Assembly (NCBI RefSeq): GCF_014641455.1
Contig: NZ_BMHT01000013.1
Span: forward strand, 1 to 40,567
DNA from: Hymenobacter cavernae
GTDB taxonomy: Bacteria > Bacteroidota > Bacteroidia > Cytophagales > Hymenobacteraceae
DNA: 40,567 nt
Reading direction: 5' to 3'
Shown here: one piece after another, positions 1 to 8,184 of the stretch
How the letters are laid out: each line of letters begins with the position of its first letter
How positions within the stretch are numbered: the first letter of the stretch is position 1
Made by a program: the position numbers and the translations under genes
The notes under the pieces: model-generated
What the model saw: the letters and a program-made list of their open reading frames with translations, nothing else
What the model was told of the DNA's origin: nothing
Databases searched by the model: none

Positions 1-104
1 CTTCCGAAAACACGGCACTGGCGCCGCCCACCTGGTACTCGTTTGGGTGGTCCTTCGGCACGCGCAGGGCTCCGTCGAGTTGAAAGTTGGTGGCGCGCAT
101 GTGC
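1..104. repeat. Left copy of 104-bp terminal redundancy
   Basis: Bases 1-104 (beginning CTTCCGAAAACACGG and ending GGCGCGCATGTGC) are identical to the last 104 bases of the window. Such an exact end overlap is the usual mark of an assembled circular molecule. The phosphatase reading frame continues without a break when the two copies are merged, which supports circularity. Confidence 0.95.
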
Positions 105-1330
105 GGGTAAGGCCAGAAAAAGGAGGAGGAAATCACCGACACCACTTTGAAGGTAGGATCCTGCTTGCAGGTTAGCTCCGCCGTGAAGGAACAGTGCACG
201 TCCCCCGACACGAAGACCACCTTGCGTACGGCCTGTTGCTTGATGAAGTCCAGCAGTTGCGTGCGCTCGCGCAGGAAGCCGCCCCACTTGTCGCTTTGTT
301 CCTCGCTGGCCTGCAAGTCGGGGAACACGGGCACGGAGGTCACAATCAGCTTGATGCGACCTGCCGCCGCGTCCTGAACCAGCCACTGTTGCAGGGCCTC
401 CATCTGCACGCGCGTAATCAGGCTCCGCTTACTAGGATCCTCGTGCCAGACGCGCTCGGTCCGCACGTCCATGACAAAGCAATCGACGCAGCCGTCGCGG
501 AAGGAGTACCAGAACCGATCCGGGGTCCCGGTAATATAGCCCTGCGCATCCAGGGCGAATACCGGGCTGTGGCTGACTTGGTAGATCTGGTAGGCGTGAA
601 TAGCTTTGGAGTAGAGCAGAATACGATCCCGCTGCGTGGCTTTCTGGGGCCAGTTGTCTTCGATCTCGTGATCGTCGAGAATCATGTAGGTGGGCACTTG
701 CTGCATGAGCTGCCGCAGGTAGGGCTGGCCAAAGGCCTCCTGGTAACGACCTAAGAACTGCGCCATGGTCTTATCGGGCTGAAAGAAGCTCAGGTCATCG
801 GCGTAGATCTGATCCCCCATCATCAGCAAGGCATCCACGCCCTCTTTCTGCGCCAGAATGCTGCGGAAGACTTTATCGCCGCGTTCATCGAAGACGTCTA
901 GATCGTGGCCCAGCAACCGCAGCTTGAGCAAGTAGCGACAGGAGCCAACCACCAACGTGCGCTCCTGACCAGCGTCCGGCACGCCGGTGCGAAAAGTCAT
1001 TTCCGCTACGGCGCCCCAGTCCAGTGCCGCGGGGTCGGTGGGGAGCTGGTTCAATTCCGCGTCGGCATCCGCTTCCACCCAGCCGGTGCGGTAGTGATAA
1101 ATGGTGTTTGCTTCTAACCCGGTAAAGGCCAGCACGCCGGTCATGTCAAAGTGCGGCTCTAGTTTTTGGTACTGCTGCGTGCCCCACCCCGTCACGGGAT
1201 GTTGGAGTTGAGCCACTGCGAAATAGCGCTTTTCAGCGGAGAGCCGCTCCCCGCGTACCCAAATTCGAACTTGCTCAGGCGTGGTGTAGCCTAGGATGGG
1301 GCCGAGGGTAGGAGCTTGAATAGACAGCAT
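1..1330 (-). CDS. PhoD-like alkaline phosphatase (N-terminal part; gene crosses the circle junction)
   Basis: The frame opens at ATG 1330 (MLSIQAPTLGPILGY) and stays open to base 1. It continues at 40463-40333, giving 487 codons including the stop (486 residues). It matches the PhoD-like metallophosphatase family: an N-terminal beta-sandwich-like part ('GYTTPEQVRIWVRG', 'YRTG') is followed by a phosphoesterase core. Metal-ligand motifs are visible: a GSCR segment, MMGDQIYADD near residue 170, LDDHEIEDNW near residue 217 and VSGDVHCSF near residue 375. Family members hydrolyse phosphomono- or diesters using calcium and iron. No signal peptide or Tat motif is visible, so a cytoplasmic location is possible although classical PhoD is secreted. 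The next gene in the same direction is an alpha/beta hydrolase starting 106 bp beyond the stop, so the two may be co-transcribed. The family call is firm; the substrate is unknown. Confidence 0.9.
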   Translation of the reverse strand, partial: MLSIQAPTLGPILGYTTPEQVRIWVRGERLSAEKRYFAVAQLQHPVTGWGTQQYQKLEPHFDMTGVLAFTGLEANTIYHYRTGWVEADADAELNQLPTDPAALDWGAVAEMTFRTGVPDAGQERTLVVGSCRYLLKLRLLGHDLDVFDERGDKVFRSILAQKEGVDALLMMGDQIYADDLSFFQPDKTMAQFLGRYQEAFGQPYLRQLMQQVPTYMILDDHEIEDNWPQKATQRDRILLYSKAIHAYQIYQVSHSPVFALDAQGYITGTPDRFWYSFRDGCVDCFVMDVRTERVWHEDPSKRSLITRVQMEALQQWLVQDAAAGRIKLIVTSVPVFPDLQASEEQSDKWGGFLRERTQLLDFIKQQAVRKVVFVSGDVHCSFTAELTCKQDPTFKVVSVISSSFFWPYPHMRATNFQLDGALRVPKDHPNEYQVGGASAVFSE

Positions 1331-1670
1331 GGCGCAGGACGAAGCAGGAGAGAGGCCACCACCAACGTACCAGTGAATGACCGTACCGGCAGAAAGGGCG
1401 AAATAGCAGAAACGGATTGCACCTGAAAGAAGCAGGCTGCAGGGCCGTGACGCATCCGTGCTGCCACTGATTTTAGCCTCTTGTCGTTGCCAAGTCGCCG
1501 ACCCCAAGGACGAGAAGAGCCACCGGCTTCTAAGGAGGCTGTTTACCCCAGACTCAGCCTAGGGGGGCCACGCTGCTGCCGCTAGTGCGACTAAGCCTTT
1601 GTGACGCTGCAGAAGCACACTAGCCGTTACTGATCTGGCTTGTGGGCCTGTGTATTATTACTTGACCGGG

Positions 1671-1688
1671 CGTTTAAGAAATGATACA
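1671..1688 (+). repeat. Direct repeat copy 1 (ATGATACA type)
   Basis: CGTTTAAGAAATGATACA matches CGTTTACGTAATGATACA at 1749-1766 at 16 of 18 positions; the starts lie 78 bp apart. It may be a paired regulator-binding site in the divergent promoter region; this is inference only. Confidence 0.45.
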
Positions 1689-1748
1689 AACTCGACCGTA
1701 ACTTAACCTAGCCTTCTGAATAGGCTGGGGTACTTTATCATGAGCCGC

Positions 1749-1766
1749 CGTTTACGTAATGATACA
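1749..1766 (+). repeat. Direct repeat copy 2 (ATGATACA type)
   Basis: Second copy of the diverged 18-mer (first at 1671-1688). Both copies end in ATGATACA. The copy lies 97 bp upstream of the proposed lipoprotein start. Confidence 0.45.
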
Positions 1767-1862
1767 TGGGTATTTCCGCTACTGCCGATTCGATCACTTA
1801 GGTAGAAGCACTACATTACGGCGTGGTTGTACCGAGCCGGCCACATCGCTTTATTTATTCTT

Positions 1863-2327
1863 ATGACGCGTATTTTCTCTCCCTTATTGCTGAGCCTCGC
1901 GTTACTCACCACCGCCTGCTCAAAAGACCACCACCCGGAGCCCGAACCTACCCTGGAAGGTCAATGGGAACTACAAAGCACTTATCTCCGCATCTATGGG
2001 GCCGATGGCAAGCTCCTCTCACCGGGGAGCAATGTGATCCAGTCCGCCCCAAAGGAGACCCTGCGCTTTACCAATTCGGATGTTACGTTCTCGACAAGTC
2101 TACTTGCCCGCGAACTGCCCATCCCTACGCAGCACTCTACCCACCCGTACACGCGCCAAGACAGTACCCTTGGCGTTACCCTGCCCGGCTTCAGCAGCTA
2201 TCTCATTTCCCCGCTGACCATCGTAGAACTGACCAGTACCACCCTCGAAGTCCAGCAGCGCCTAACGCAACCACAACCAGGCAGCCCGGAAGGTGCCGTG
2301 CTCGGCGGGCGGTACACGCGGCTATGA
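1863..2327 (+). CDS. Small outer-membrane-type lipoprotein, lipocalin-like
   Basis: This encodes 154 residues starting MTRIFSPLLLSLALLTTAC. It has a basic start, a hydrophobic stretch, then a cysteine at about residue 19 in a lipobox-like context. The following SKDHHPEPEP is charged, reminiscent of Bacteroidota surface-export signals. The mature part begins LEGQWELQSTYLRIY, which resembles the opening strand of small lipocalin-like lipoproteins, but I cannot confirm that fold. An ATG 36 bases upstream (1827) would add 12 residues ahead of the signal; I chose 1863 because the signal peptide then begins properly. Function is unknown. It stands alone on this strand, with a long non-coding region after it. 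Confidence 0.7.
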   Translation: MTRIFSPLLLSLALLTTACSKDHHPEPEPTLEGQWELQSTYLRIYGADGKLLSPGSNVIQSAPKETLRFTNSDVTFSTSLLARELPIPTQHSTHPYTRQDSTLGVTLPGFSSYLISPLTIVELTSTTLEVQQRLTQPQPGSPEGAVLGGRYTRL

Positions 2328-3136
2328 CAACGCTGCTACACCTGCTTCTCCAGTAGGTATAGCCGCCGTTTCGCTACTACTATGCTATACATCAGCTTGA
2401 TTTGTTGAGCGGCTATGCCTAGAACAACGTGCCGGCTCAACAGCTGCCACACGACCGATAAGCGCCAGCTTGGTACGGCCTACGTGGGGTAATCAGATAA
2501 TGGGGCAGTAAGGAAGAAAGGTATCAAAAATGAACACAAAAAACCGCATCTTTAGCCTATATCCATCGCCTATGAAAGTGTCAAAAACCGTTGAGTAGAT
2601 ATAGATCCAGCTCACGGTTAATGAAGCTTATTACTGTACATACATTGAGAGATGACTCAAGTGCTCTACATTCTTTGAATGTATCAGCCTCGGCTGTCAT
2701 TTACTGATCTAGATAGTTATTTTGAAACGGATCAGTTGTGTCGAATGAGTGACCGAATAATGCAAAATTAAAAAGGAAGCCTCATCAACTAGGTATTCGC
2801 TCATATATCATGCATTTAGGAAGAGCTCAGGATGCTGGATGGGGCTCGCTGATGCAAACTGACACAATAATCTTGGTGCATTGCTCAATGCATATAGAAC
2901 AAAGAGCACTAATAGCTTAACGAAGCAAAAACTTAAGAAAGCTACTGTCTTAGAATAAGTTATGACAGATAGTATTGTGGAGCTATACCAATAGCCACTA
3001 TAGTGTGAAAGGACGTACGCAACGAGCACATCTCTTTTCTCTACTTTCGCATACATACCATACCTGAAGTATATCGCTCCTTTGAGACTGTAGAAGCTTC
3101 ATATAAGACAGATCGTATCACAACTGCAAAGTAAAA
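2328..3136. other. Long non-coding region at the left edge of the AT-rich island
   Basis: About 800 bp without a credible gene. Composition changes from GC-rich to clearly AT-rich near 2500, marking the left side of the island that carries the NTPase pair. The promoter of that pair should lie near the right end; a CTTTGAG...CATATAAG arrangement around 3080-3105 is a weak candidate. A hydrophobic minus-strand frame at 2808-3056 is judged spurious. Confidence 0.5.
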
Positions 3137-4783
3137 ATGAATTACAAAAGCATTAGTGAAGAAAACTTCGCCGAATATGTTGATTTAATGTCAATAGTTC
3201 TAGTGACTGTTACTCAGATAGAAAAGGAGTGCCTTCATGAACGATTAACTCCCTTACATGGCTTGGAGAATATTTTGGTTGTGCAAAAGCAGTTCTATAC
3301 CTACTACTTAGGTATGTTAGGGAAGTATGCTGTCTGCCACGTTGAGTCGAGAATGGGAAGTAGTGGAGCAGGTGCTTCTACAATGACAGTACAGCAAGCA
3401 ATTGAATTTGTGAAGCCAACTTTCATTATGATGGTTGGTATTGCTTTCGGCGTAAATAATAAAGAACAGCGAATTGGAGATGTGTTAGTTTCCGAATTAA
3501 TTATTCAATACGAAAATATAAAAGTTAAGCGTGGGAAGATTCAATGCCGAGGTTACAAGCAAATGTCAAGCGTTTTATTGTTAAATAGATTCGTAAATCC
3601 TATAGGATGGGAGTTTGCTCTGACGCCTACGCGACGTTCAAGGGTGTTATCTGGAAATATGCTATCAGGAGAGAAATTGATAGATGACGTAAAGTATCGA
3701 AACCAACTTGTGCGCCTATTTGAGCCAGTTGTTGGTGGCGAGATGGAGGGTACTGGACTTGCATCTGTTGCTCATGCATACAGCAAGAATTGGCTTGTTA
3801 TTAAAGGTATATGTGATTTTGCTGATGGCAACAAGGGGATTAATAAAGTCAAAAAGCAGTATTTGGCAGCAAGGGCAGCTGTAGATTTATGCTGTAATGT
3901 TTTTAATGACAACTTTACATTTAAAGACTTGGGTGTTTTTCCTCTTGAAACTCTAAAAGAAGAAGACAATGTGTTTTGCAAGATAGATCAAACTGTATTT
4001 AGAGATGCTACTTTTAACGCTTATTCAGTTACTAAAGAAGCGTACTATTTAAATAGAGAAATTGATGTTATGTACTCAAATTATATTGCCGCTAAAGCGA
4101 ATATATGGTCGTTCGGAAAGAGTGGTATGGGTAAAACATGTATGACCTTTAGGAATCTAATTCAGGCTGGTAAGAGAATATTCGTAATTGACTTCTCAAG
4201 CATTGAGGCTAGCAACATGTTATCTTTTTTTGAATATATGCAAGCGAGATTACTTGATTTTGTTGATCATAAAGATACCACATGGCTTAGTCCAGTCAGT
4301 ATAATGCAGGCCATGGATAATATTTGTGAAATTGCTAATAGATATTTAAATGATTCATACATAGTTATGGAAGAAATGCCTGTTGATGATGATAACGATA
4401 ACGTATTTAAGCATGTATTCTCATTGATAGTCAAAAATTCTATTCAATATCCTGACTCGGCCGTTAATTTTGCTTTTACTTCTATAGGAGATCCTAAGAA
4501 AAGAGTTCTTTCAATGGCGGAAAAAATTGGTGAAAAAATTAATTTTTTAGAAGCAATAGAATGGACAACCAAAGAAATGAGCCTTCTTTTGCAATTGATG
4601 CTTGATATGTTAAATTGTAATATTGGACCGCATTATTCCAGTATATTAGTTGAAAAATCCTATAACAATCCAAGAAAGTTAAAGACAAACCTTCGAGATT
4701 TAATATTGTTTTCGCAATTTAAGGATCAACCATTTGAAACTTCATTGCAACAATACTTTGAAACTGACATGCGTCATGAATAA
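3137..4783 (+). CDS. Nucleoside phosphorylase-like domain fused to P-loop NTPase (predicted conflict-system effector/NTPase)
   Basis: This encodes 548 residues. Residues about 16-255 resemble the PNP/UDP phosphorylase and MTA/SAH nucleosidase superfamily. A glycine-rich IMMVGIAFGVNN (97-108) leads into RIGDVLVS. GGEMEGTGLA (200-209) matches the ribose-binding methionine-glutamate motif. KGICDFADGNK (223-233) carries the usual catalytic aspartate. After a linker comes a P-loop NTPase: Walker A GKSGMGKT (327-334), a beta strand ending RIFVIDF, and a Walker-B-like SYIVMEEMP (407-415). Such domains are known as N-terminal effectors of STAND-type NTPases in bacteria and fungi, where they are thought to act on nucleosides or nucleotides. 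The gene overlaps the next ATPase gene by 8 bases, so they are translationally coupled. Base use is far more AT-rich than the plasmid, indicating recent acquisition. A defence role is inferred from architecture and context. Confidence 0.82.
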   Translation: MNYKSISEENFAEYVDLMSIVLVTVTQIEKECLHERLTPLHGLENILVVQKQFYTYYLGMLGKYAVCHVESRMGSSGAGASTMTVQQAIEFVKPTFIMMVGIAFGVNNKEQRIGDVLVSELIIQYENIKVKRGKIQCRGYKQMSSVLLLNRFVNPIGWEFALTPTRRSRVLSGNMLSGEKLIDDVKYRNQLVRLFEPVVGGEMEGTGLASVAHAYSKNWLVIKGICDFADGNKGINKVKKQYLAARAAVDLCCNVFNDNFTFKDLGVFPLETLKEEDNVFCKIDQTVFRDATFNAYSVTKEAYYLNREIDVMYSNYIAAKANIWSFGKSGMGKTCMTFRNLIQAGKRIFVIDFSSIEASNMLSFFEYMQARLLDFVDHKDTTWLSPVSIMQAMDNICEIANRYLNDSYIVMEEMPVDDDNDNVFKHVFSLIVKNSIQYPDSAVNFAFTSIGDPKKRVLSMAEKIGEKINFLEAIEWTTKEMSLLLQLMLDMLNCNIGPHYSSILVEKSYNNPRKLKTNLRDLILFSQFKDQPFETSLQQYFETDMRHE

Positions 4784-7409
4784 TAAACTATTGAAATCAT
4801 ACACGATCATTCCAGATCATCTTTACGTTCGTAGAGAAGCTGACCGACTAGTTGAATTTATTATTAATGATACTGGTAGACCTGGCTATGTTTTAGTAGC
4901 TAGGCAAATGGGCAAGACTAATTTACTATTAAATGCTAAAGCGCAATTAATAGGTCCCGATGATGCTTGCGTCTATCTTGATTTTTCTAATTCATTTAGA
5001 AATGCAAGAGAATGTTTTAGATATATTATTGACTTAGCAATTGATACTAACCCTGAAAAGCTACACTTTCTGTCAGGTACAATCAAGAAAATGCGCAATG
5101 AGAATGATGAAGTAGATCATGTTGAGCATTTGTTAGAGTTAAGAACGTTATTACAAGTGATAAAGGGAAGGTTAATTGTTCTTATTGATGAAGTAGATGC
5201 AATGACCACAGTGCCCTTTTCTGATGTAGTTTTTAAGCAGATTAGGAGTGTGTATTTCTCGAGAACAAATTATCCAGTACTGCATAAATTAAATTATATT
5301 CTTTCTGGTGTTGGTGAGCCATCAAAGTTGATTAAAGACCCTAAGATATCACCTTTTAATATTGGGCAAGAAATATTTCTTGGCGACTTTAGCTATAGTG
5401 AATATTTAGAATTTCTAAAAAAATCAAAGTTAAATATAAGTAATGATGCTGCTGAAAGAATATATTATTGGGCGAATGGTAATCCTCGTATGACGTATGA
5501 GATATGCTCTTCTGTTGAAGACATCTTGATGATAGAGTCAGCAATAGAGGTTGAGGTTATAGATAGATTAATTCATATGATGTATCTAACAACTTTCGAC
5601 AGAGTACCTCTAGATAATATACGCAGTATGATTCAAGGAGATCAAGAGATGGCAAGAGCTGTTATTAGTCTAAAGAAAAGGGATTTACAATCAATTACAA
5701 TAGCACAAAGGCGACAGTTATACTTATTAGGGGTGGTTGGTGCAAATTTTGAGAATGAAAAAATTGTTATTAAGAACAGAATTATAGAACATGCTTTATC
5801 TGATGAATGGTTGGCTGAGATAGTTGATGACGAAACTAATTTAAATGACCAAGTAACCGCTGCTCTTATAAAGAAAGATTACGATACAGTAATAAGCCTT
5901 TTGGAGAAGAATATAGATAAATATGATGGGGTTAATTTTATTGTGTTACAGCAGGCCATAATAAATGCTTTTTTTAATAAAGGTAAGTATTTAAGCATAG
6001 TTGAGCATTTTGAGAATAAAGATATTGAAGTCAATATCGGTAATTTAGATAGTGCTTTATCAATAAGATTAGAATCCTTGTTTTTATATGCTTCCGCACT
6101 TGATACGTTAAAAATGTATAGCAAAGCATTTGATGTGCTTTTTAAGATACACTCTTATGGTTTTAAAAATGTTTATTATTATAAGTCTTTACTGGCAATA
6201 GCCCAGTTGAGTAGCCAAACTAATGTATTATCTGAAATAGATATAAGTAATTATACTTCGGTTGAATTAGATCAATTGGGTATATATAAAATGGTTATCG
6301 ATGAAGTAGCCACCTCTGAATACGACATTTCGCGAGAGGATATTAATAGTGTCTTATTTGGCGCACATTTGAATTTAGGAATGTATTTTAAAGAGCGTAA
6401 CGAGCACCAACTTGCTCTAAATAACTTCACTGAAGCATTCAGCAGATCTTCAACCTATATTCAGCCATTTGTTCTTTTTCAAATGGCGGCTACTACGGAG
6501 TCTCAAAACGATAGAAACAATTTGTATATAGAGACTATTGATGCTATTACTAATAATAAAATTGTATTTCGTGATTGTTTAGATGGTGATATATTTCGTT
6601 TTAGCTATTTAGATGTATTGAATTTAGTGAATTACTGTTTGGTATTTAGCAAGGAATATGCTTTTATATTGATAAAATATTTTTATAATGAAGAAATTAA
6701 AATGTTGAGGTCGAGAAATGCAATATTATTTAAGGATGAGCATTTAGATCAATTAAAAGCAAGAGAAGAGTTATTTGTTATTTCATTTAATGAATTCGCT
6801 GGATCTTTAAATAAAGAGCAGTTAAAATTAGGTTATAATATTTTTAAAGAGTCTAAGTTAATAAATATTATTCATGGGAGATCATTTATTGAAGCGGCTT
6901 TAAAATATGATTTTTTGCCAGAACTAGATACTCTTGATTTCTCTTACTTTTCGCAGTTAGCCTTAGCTATGGCGCAAGAAAAGGGTGATCTGGCTCTTTC
7001 TCAAGATATCATCAAATATCTCAGAAATAATTATTTCAATTTACCAGGCAAGCCTGTCGCTGAGATCGCTCTTATAGATTTCTATGAAATGGAAATAATG
7101 AAGCGAGGGGATAATATTTATGAAAGATTCGAAAAGTCAAAAGCTATATTATCTACCCTTAAAGGGTACCAAGCAAACGAAGACAGTTCTGTATTAATTG
7201 ACAATAAAACCCTAGATATTATCCGTGATATAGCATTTAAAACTTACACTGAACTTTTGAAGAATTTTAATAGTGATATTGATACCAATCTTGGCGGCAG
7301 AAATAAAAAAGTTACAGTTCAGTATAAAAATGGAGCTATAATGAATGATAAATTAAAAAGATTTGAAAAGGATATTGCCAAGGGGTTATGTAAAATAATT
7401 CAAATATAA
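4776..7409 (+). CDS. AAA-like (AAA_35-type) ATPase with long alpha-helical repeat tail
   Basis: This encodes 877 residues. I chose ATG 4776 because its ATGAATAA overlaps the stop of the preceding gene; an in-frame ATG at 4734 would overlap by 50 bases. The N-terminus resembles AAA-like STAND ATPases: 'YVRREADRLV', Walker A VLVARQMGKT (39-48, with ARQ replacing the usual GxP), Walker B LIVLIDEVDAM (133-143), a sensor-like YILSGVGEP (174-182), and ANGNPRMTYEIC (233-244), similar to the GxPxL motif of this group. Residues about 360-877 are a long, leucine- and tyrosine-rich helical region. It looks like degenerate TPR-type repeats, which in STAND proteins sense a trigger. There is no obvious enzymatic effector here, so it probably acts as sensor or partner for the upstream protein. 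Composition is strongly AT-rich. The exact biological role is inferred. Confidence 0.8.
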   Translation: MNNKLLKSYTIIPDHLYVRREADRLVEFIINDTGRPGYVLVARQMGKTNLLLNAKAQLIGPDDACVYLDFSNSFRNARECFRYIIDLAIDTNPEKLHFLSGTIKKMRNENDEVDHVEHLLELRTLLQVIKGRLIVLIDEVDAMTTVPFSDVVFKQIRSVYFSRTNYPVLHKLNYILSGVGEPSKLIKDPKISPFNIGQEIFLGDFSYSEYLEFLKKSKLNISNDAAERIYYWANGNPRMTYEICSSVEDILMIESAIEVEVIDRLIHMMYLTTFDRVPLDNIRSMIQGDQEMARAVISLKKRDLQSITIAQRRQLYLLGVVGANFENEKIVIKNRIIEHALSDEWLAEIVDDETNLNDQVTAALIKKDYDTVISLLEKNIDKYDGVNFIVLQQAIINAFFNKGKYLSIVEHFENKDIEVNIGNLDSALSIRLESLFLYASALDTLKMYSKAFDVLFKIHSYGFKNVYYYKSLLAIAQLSSQTNVLSEIDISNYTSVELDQLGIYKMVIDEVATSEYDISREDINSVLFGAHLNLGMYFKERNEHQLALNNFTEAFSRSSTYIQPFVLFQMAATTESQNDRNNLYIETIDAITNNKIVFRDCLDGDIFRFSYLDVLNLVNYCLVFSKEYAFILIKYFYNEEIKMLRSRNAILFKDEHLDQLKAREELFVISFNEFAGSLNKEQLKLGYNIFKESKLINIIHGRSFIEAALKYDFLPELDTLDFSYFSQLALAMAQEKGDLALSQDIIKYLRNNYFNLPGKPVAEIALIDFYEMEIMKRGDNIYERFEKSKAILSTLKGYQANEDSSVLIDNKTLDIIRDIAFKTYTELLKNFNSDIDTNLGGRNKKVTVQYKNGAIMNDKLKRFEKDIAKGLCKIIQI

Positions 7410-7750
7410 TAGCACGGTTTGCAAAATACATATTCTATTACTTGTTACATACTAGCAGCGAACATTACTAGTATGTGATAAACATTTGAATACCTTATAG
7501 AAGGGCTTAGGAATTAACTATTATATAGTACAGCAGTATATGAATTTGTTTCACCTATAGAGTAGCTATATAGCTTATGCACGACATACCCGAAAGAGCA
7601 GCTCATAAAAGCAGACTTCGGGTAAGTTGAAGCTACGAAGTTACGTACTAAGAACGCTCGTTCTTCCGCTGCAACAGCGATGCTACCTAGACAAAGGCGT
7701 AGAACCTACGGTACTCTTGACCAGTAGCTATCCGGGTCTATATAAAAAGA
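7410..7750. other. Non-coding end of the AT-rich island
   Basis: No gene is seen. AT-rich sequence runs to about 7560 and then returns to mixed composition. I find no clear terminator immediately after the ATPase stop; the nearest strong hairpin is at 7751-7778. Confidence 0.5.
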
Positions 7751-7778
7751 AAAAGTCCCGTCCATAAACGGGACTTTT
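7751..7778. terminator. Perfect-stem intrinsic terminator
   Basis: AAAAGTCCCGT and ACGGGACTTTT form a perfect 11-bp stem around the loop CCATAA. The A and T runs at either end make it usable in both directions. It lies 25 bp past a minus-strand stop codon at 7803, so it most likely terminated the gene whose 3' end remains there; it could also stop transcripts from the NTPase pair. Confidence 0.85.
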
Positions 7779-7802
7779 GGTGAGTAGTTTAAGGGGTTGG
7801 GC

Positions 7803-7830
7803 TTAGCGCACGACGAAGCCTTTGGCCAAC
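7803..7830 (-). pseudogene. Severed 3' end of a lost gene (possible T9SS sorting-domain tail)
   Basis: Reading right to left, the last codons give QLAKGFVVR and then TAA, followed at once by the strong terminator at 7751-7778. The frame is cut exactly at the IS3 left end (7831). The ending resembles the final strand of type-A C-terminal sorting domains, which commonly end with a hydrophobic-basic '-FVVR'-like segment, but nine residues are too few to be sure. I could not find the rest of the gene on the far side of the element. Confidence 0.35.
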
Positions 7831-7844
7831 TGAGGTGGTCTAGG
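7831..7844 (+). repeat. IS3 left terminal inverted repeat
   Basis: TGAGGTGGTCTAGG; the first ten bases are identical to the inverted right end at 9065-9078. Confidence 0.85.
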
Positions 7845-7848
7845 AATA

Positions 7849-8184
7849 ATGGACAGAAGAAGGACGTATCTTTCTTCTGCTATGACCGCAAAAAAGAACG
7901 GGGCGCTGCCCGACAAACGGCGTAAGTACGATGCCGCTTTCAAGGCCGAGGCCCTGCGCCTAGCCACTGAGAGCCGCTCGACCCAAGCAGCCGCTCGCGA
8001 GTTGGGTATCAATCCCAAGTTGCTTTATCGCTGGCAGCAAGAGCAACTCGTAGCCGAGGTGGGCAGTGTAGAAGTGGCCCGTGACCCGGAGGTGCGAGCC
8101 CTGCGGGCAGCCAATAAACGGCTGGCGCAAGAACTGGACATTTTAAAAAAAGCCTTGGTCATCTTTGGCCAGCCGACCCCGTGA
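7849..8184 (+). CDS. IS3-family transposase OrfA (HTH protein)
   Basis: This encodes 111 residues. The core RRKYDAAFKAEALRLATES followed by STQAAARELGINPKLLYRW is the helix-turn-helix of IS3 OrfA proteins, which binds the element ends. The C-terminal RALRAANKRLAQELDILKKAL is the leucine-zipper-like coiled coil used for oligomerisation. The frame ends in a TGA that overlaps the orfB GTG by four bases. An internal ATG at 7882 (MTAKKNG) is an alternative start. A run of seven adenines near the end provides a slippery site for making the OrfAB fusion. Confidence 0.9.
   Translation: MDRRRTYLSSAMTAKKNGALPDKRRKYDAAFKAEALRLATESRSTQAAARELGINPKLLYRWQQEQLVAEVGSVEVARDPEVRALRAANKRLAQELDILKKALVIFGQPTP
8142..8151 (+). 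promoter_or_regulatory. Probable -1 ribosomal frameshift site in the IS3 element
   Basis: TTTAAAAAAA: in the orfA frame the slippery heptamer A AAA AAA (8145-8151) precedes GCC. Sliding back one base enters the orfB frame, which is open from there to the orfB start with no stop. This is the standard way IS3 elements make their active OrfAB transposase. Confidence 0.7.

Larger units (their letters stand above)
1331..1862. other. Intergenic region with a diverged 18-bp direct repeat
   Basis: This stretch separates the divergent phosphatase and lipoprotein genes and must hold both promoters. No convincing coding frame is seen. It holds two copies of an 18-mer differing at two positions (see separate entries) and a short inverted repeat, AGCCT/AGGCT, around 1711-1729. 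Confidence 0.5.

Noticed and set aside
194..754. Plus-strand frame of 186 codons
   Set aside because: It lies opposite the PhoD phosphatase, whose motifs are unmistakable; this frame has no family features.
1823..2356. Plus-strand 177-codon frame
   Set aside because: Proline- and arginine-rich shadow of the lipoprotein gene in another frame, without signal or domain.
2808..3056. Minus-strand 82-codon hydrophobic frame
   Set aside because: AT-rich intergenic DNA readily gives hydrophobic frames; no conserved pattern and no partner gene.
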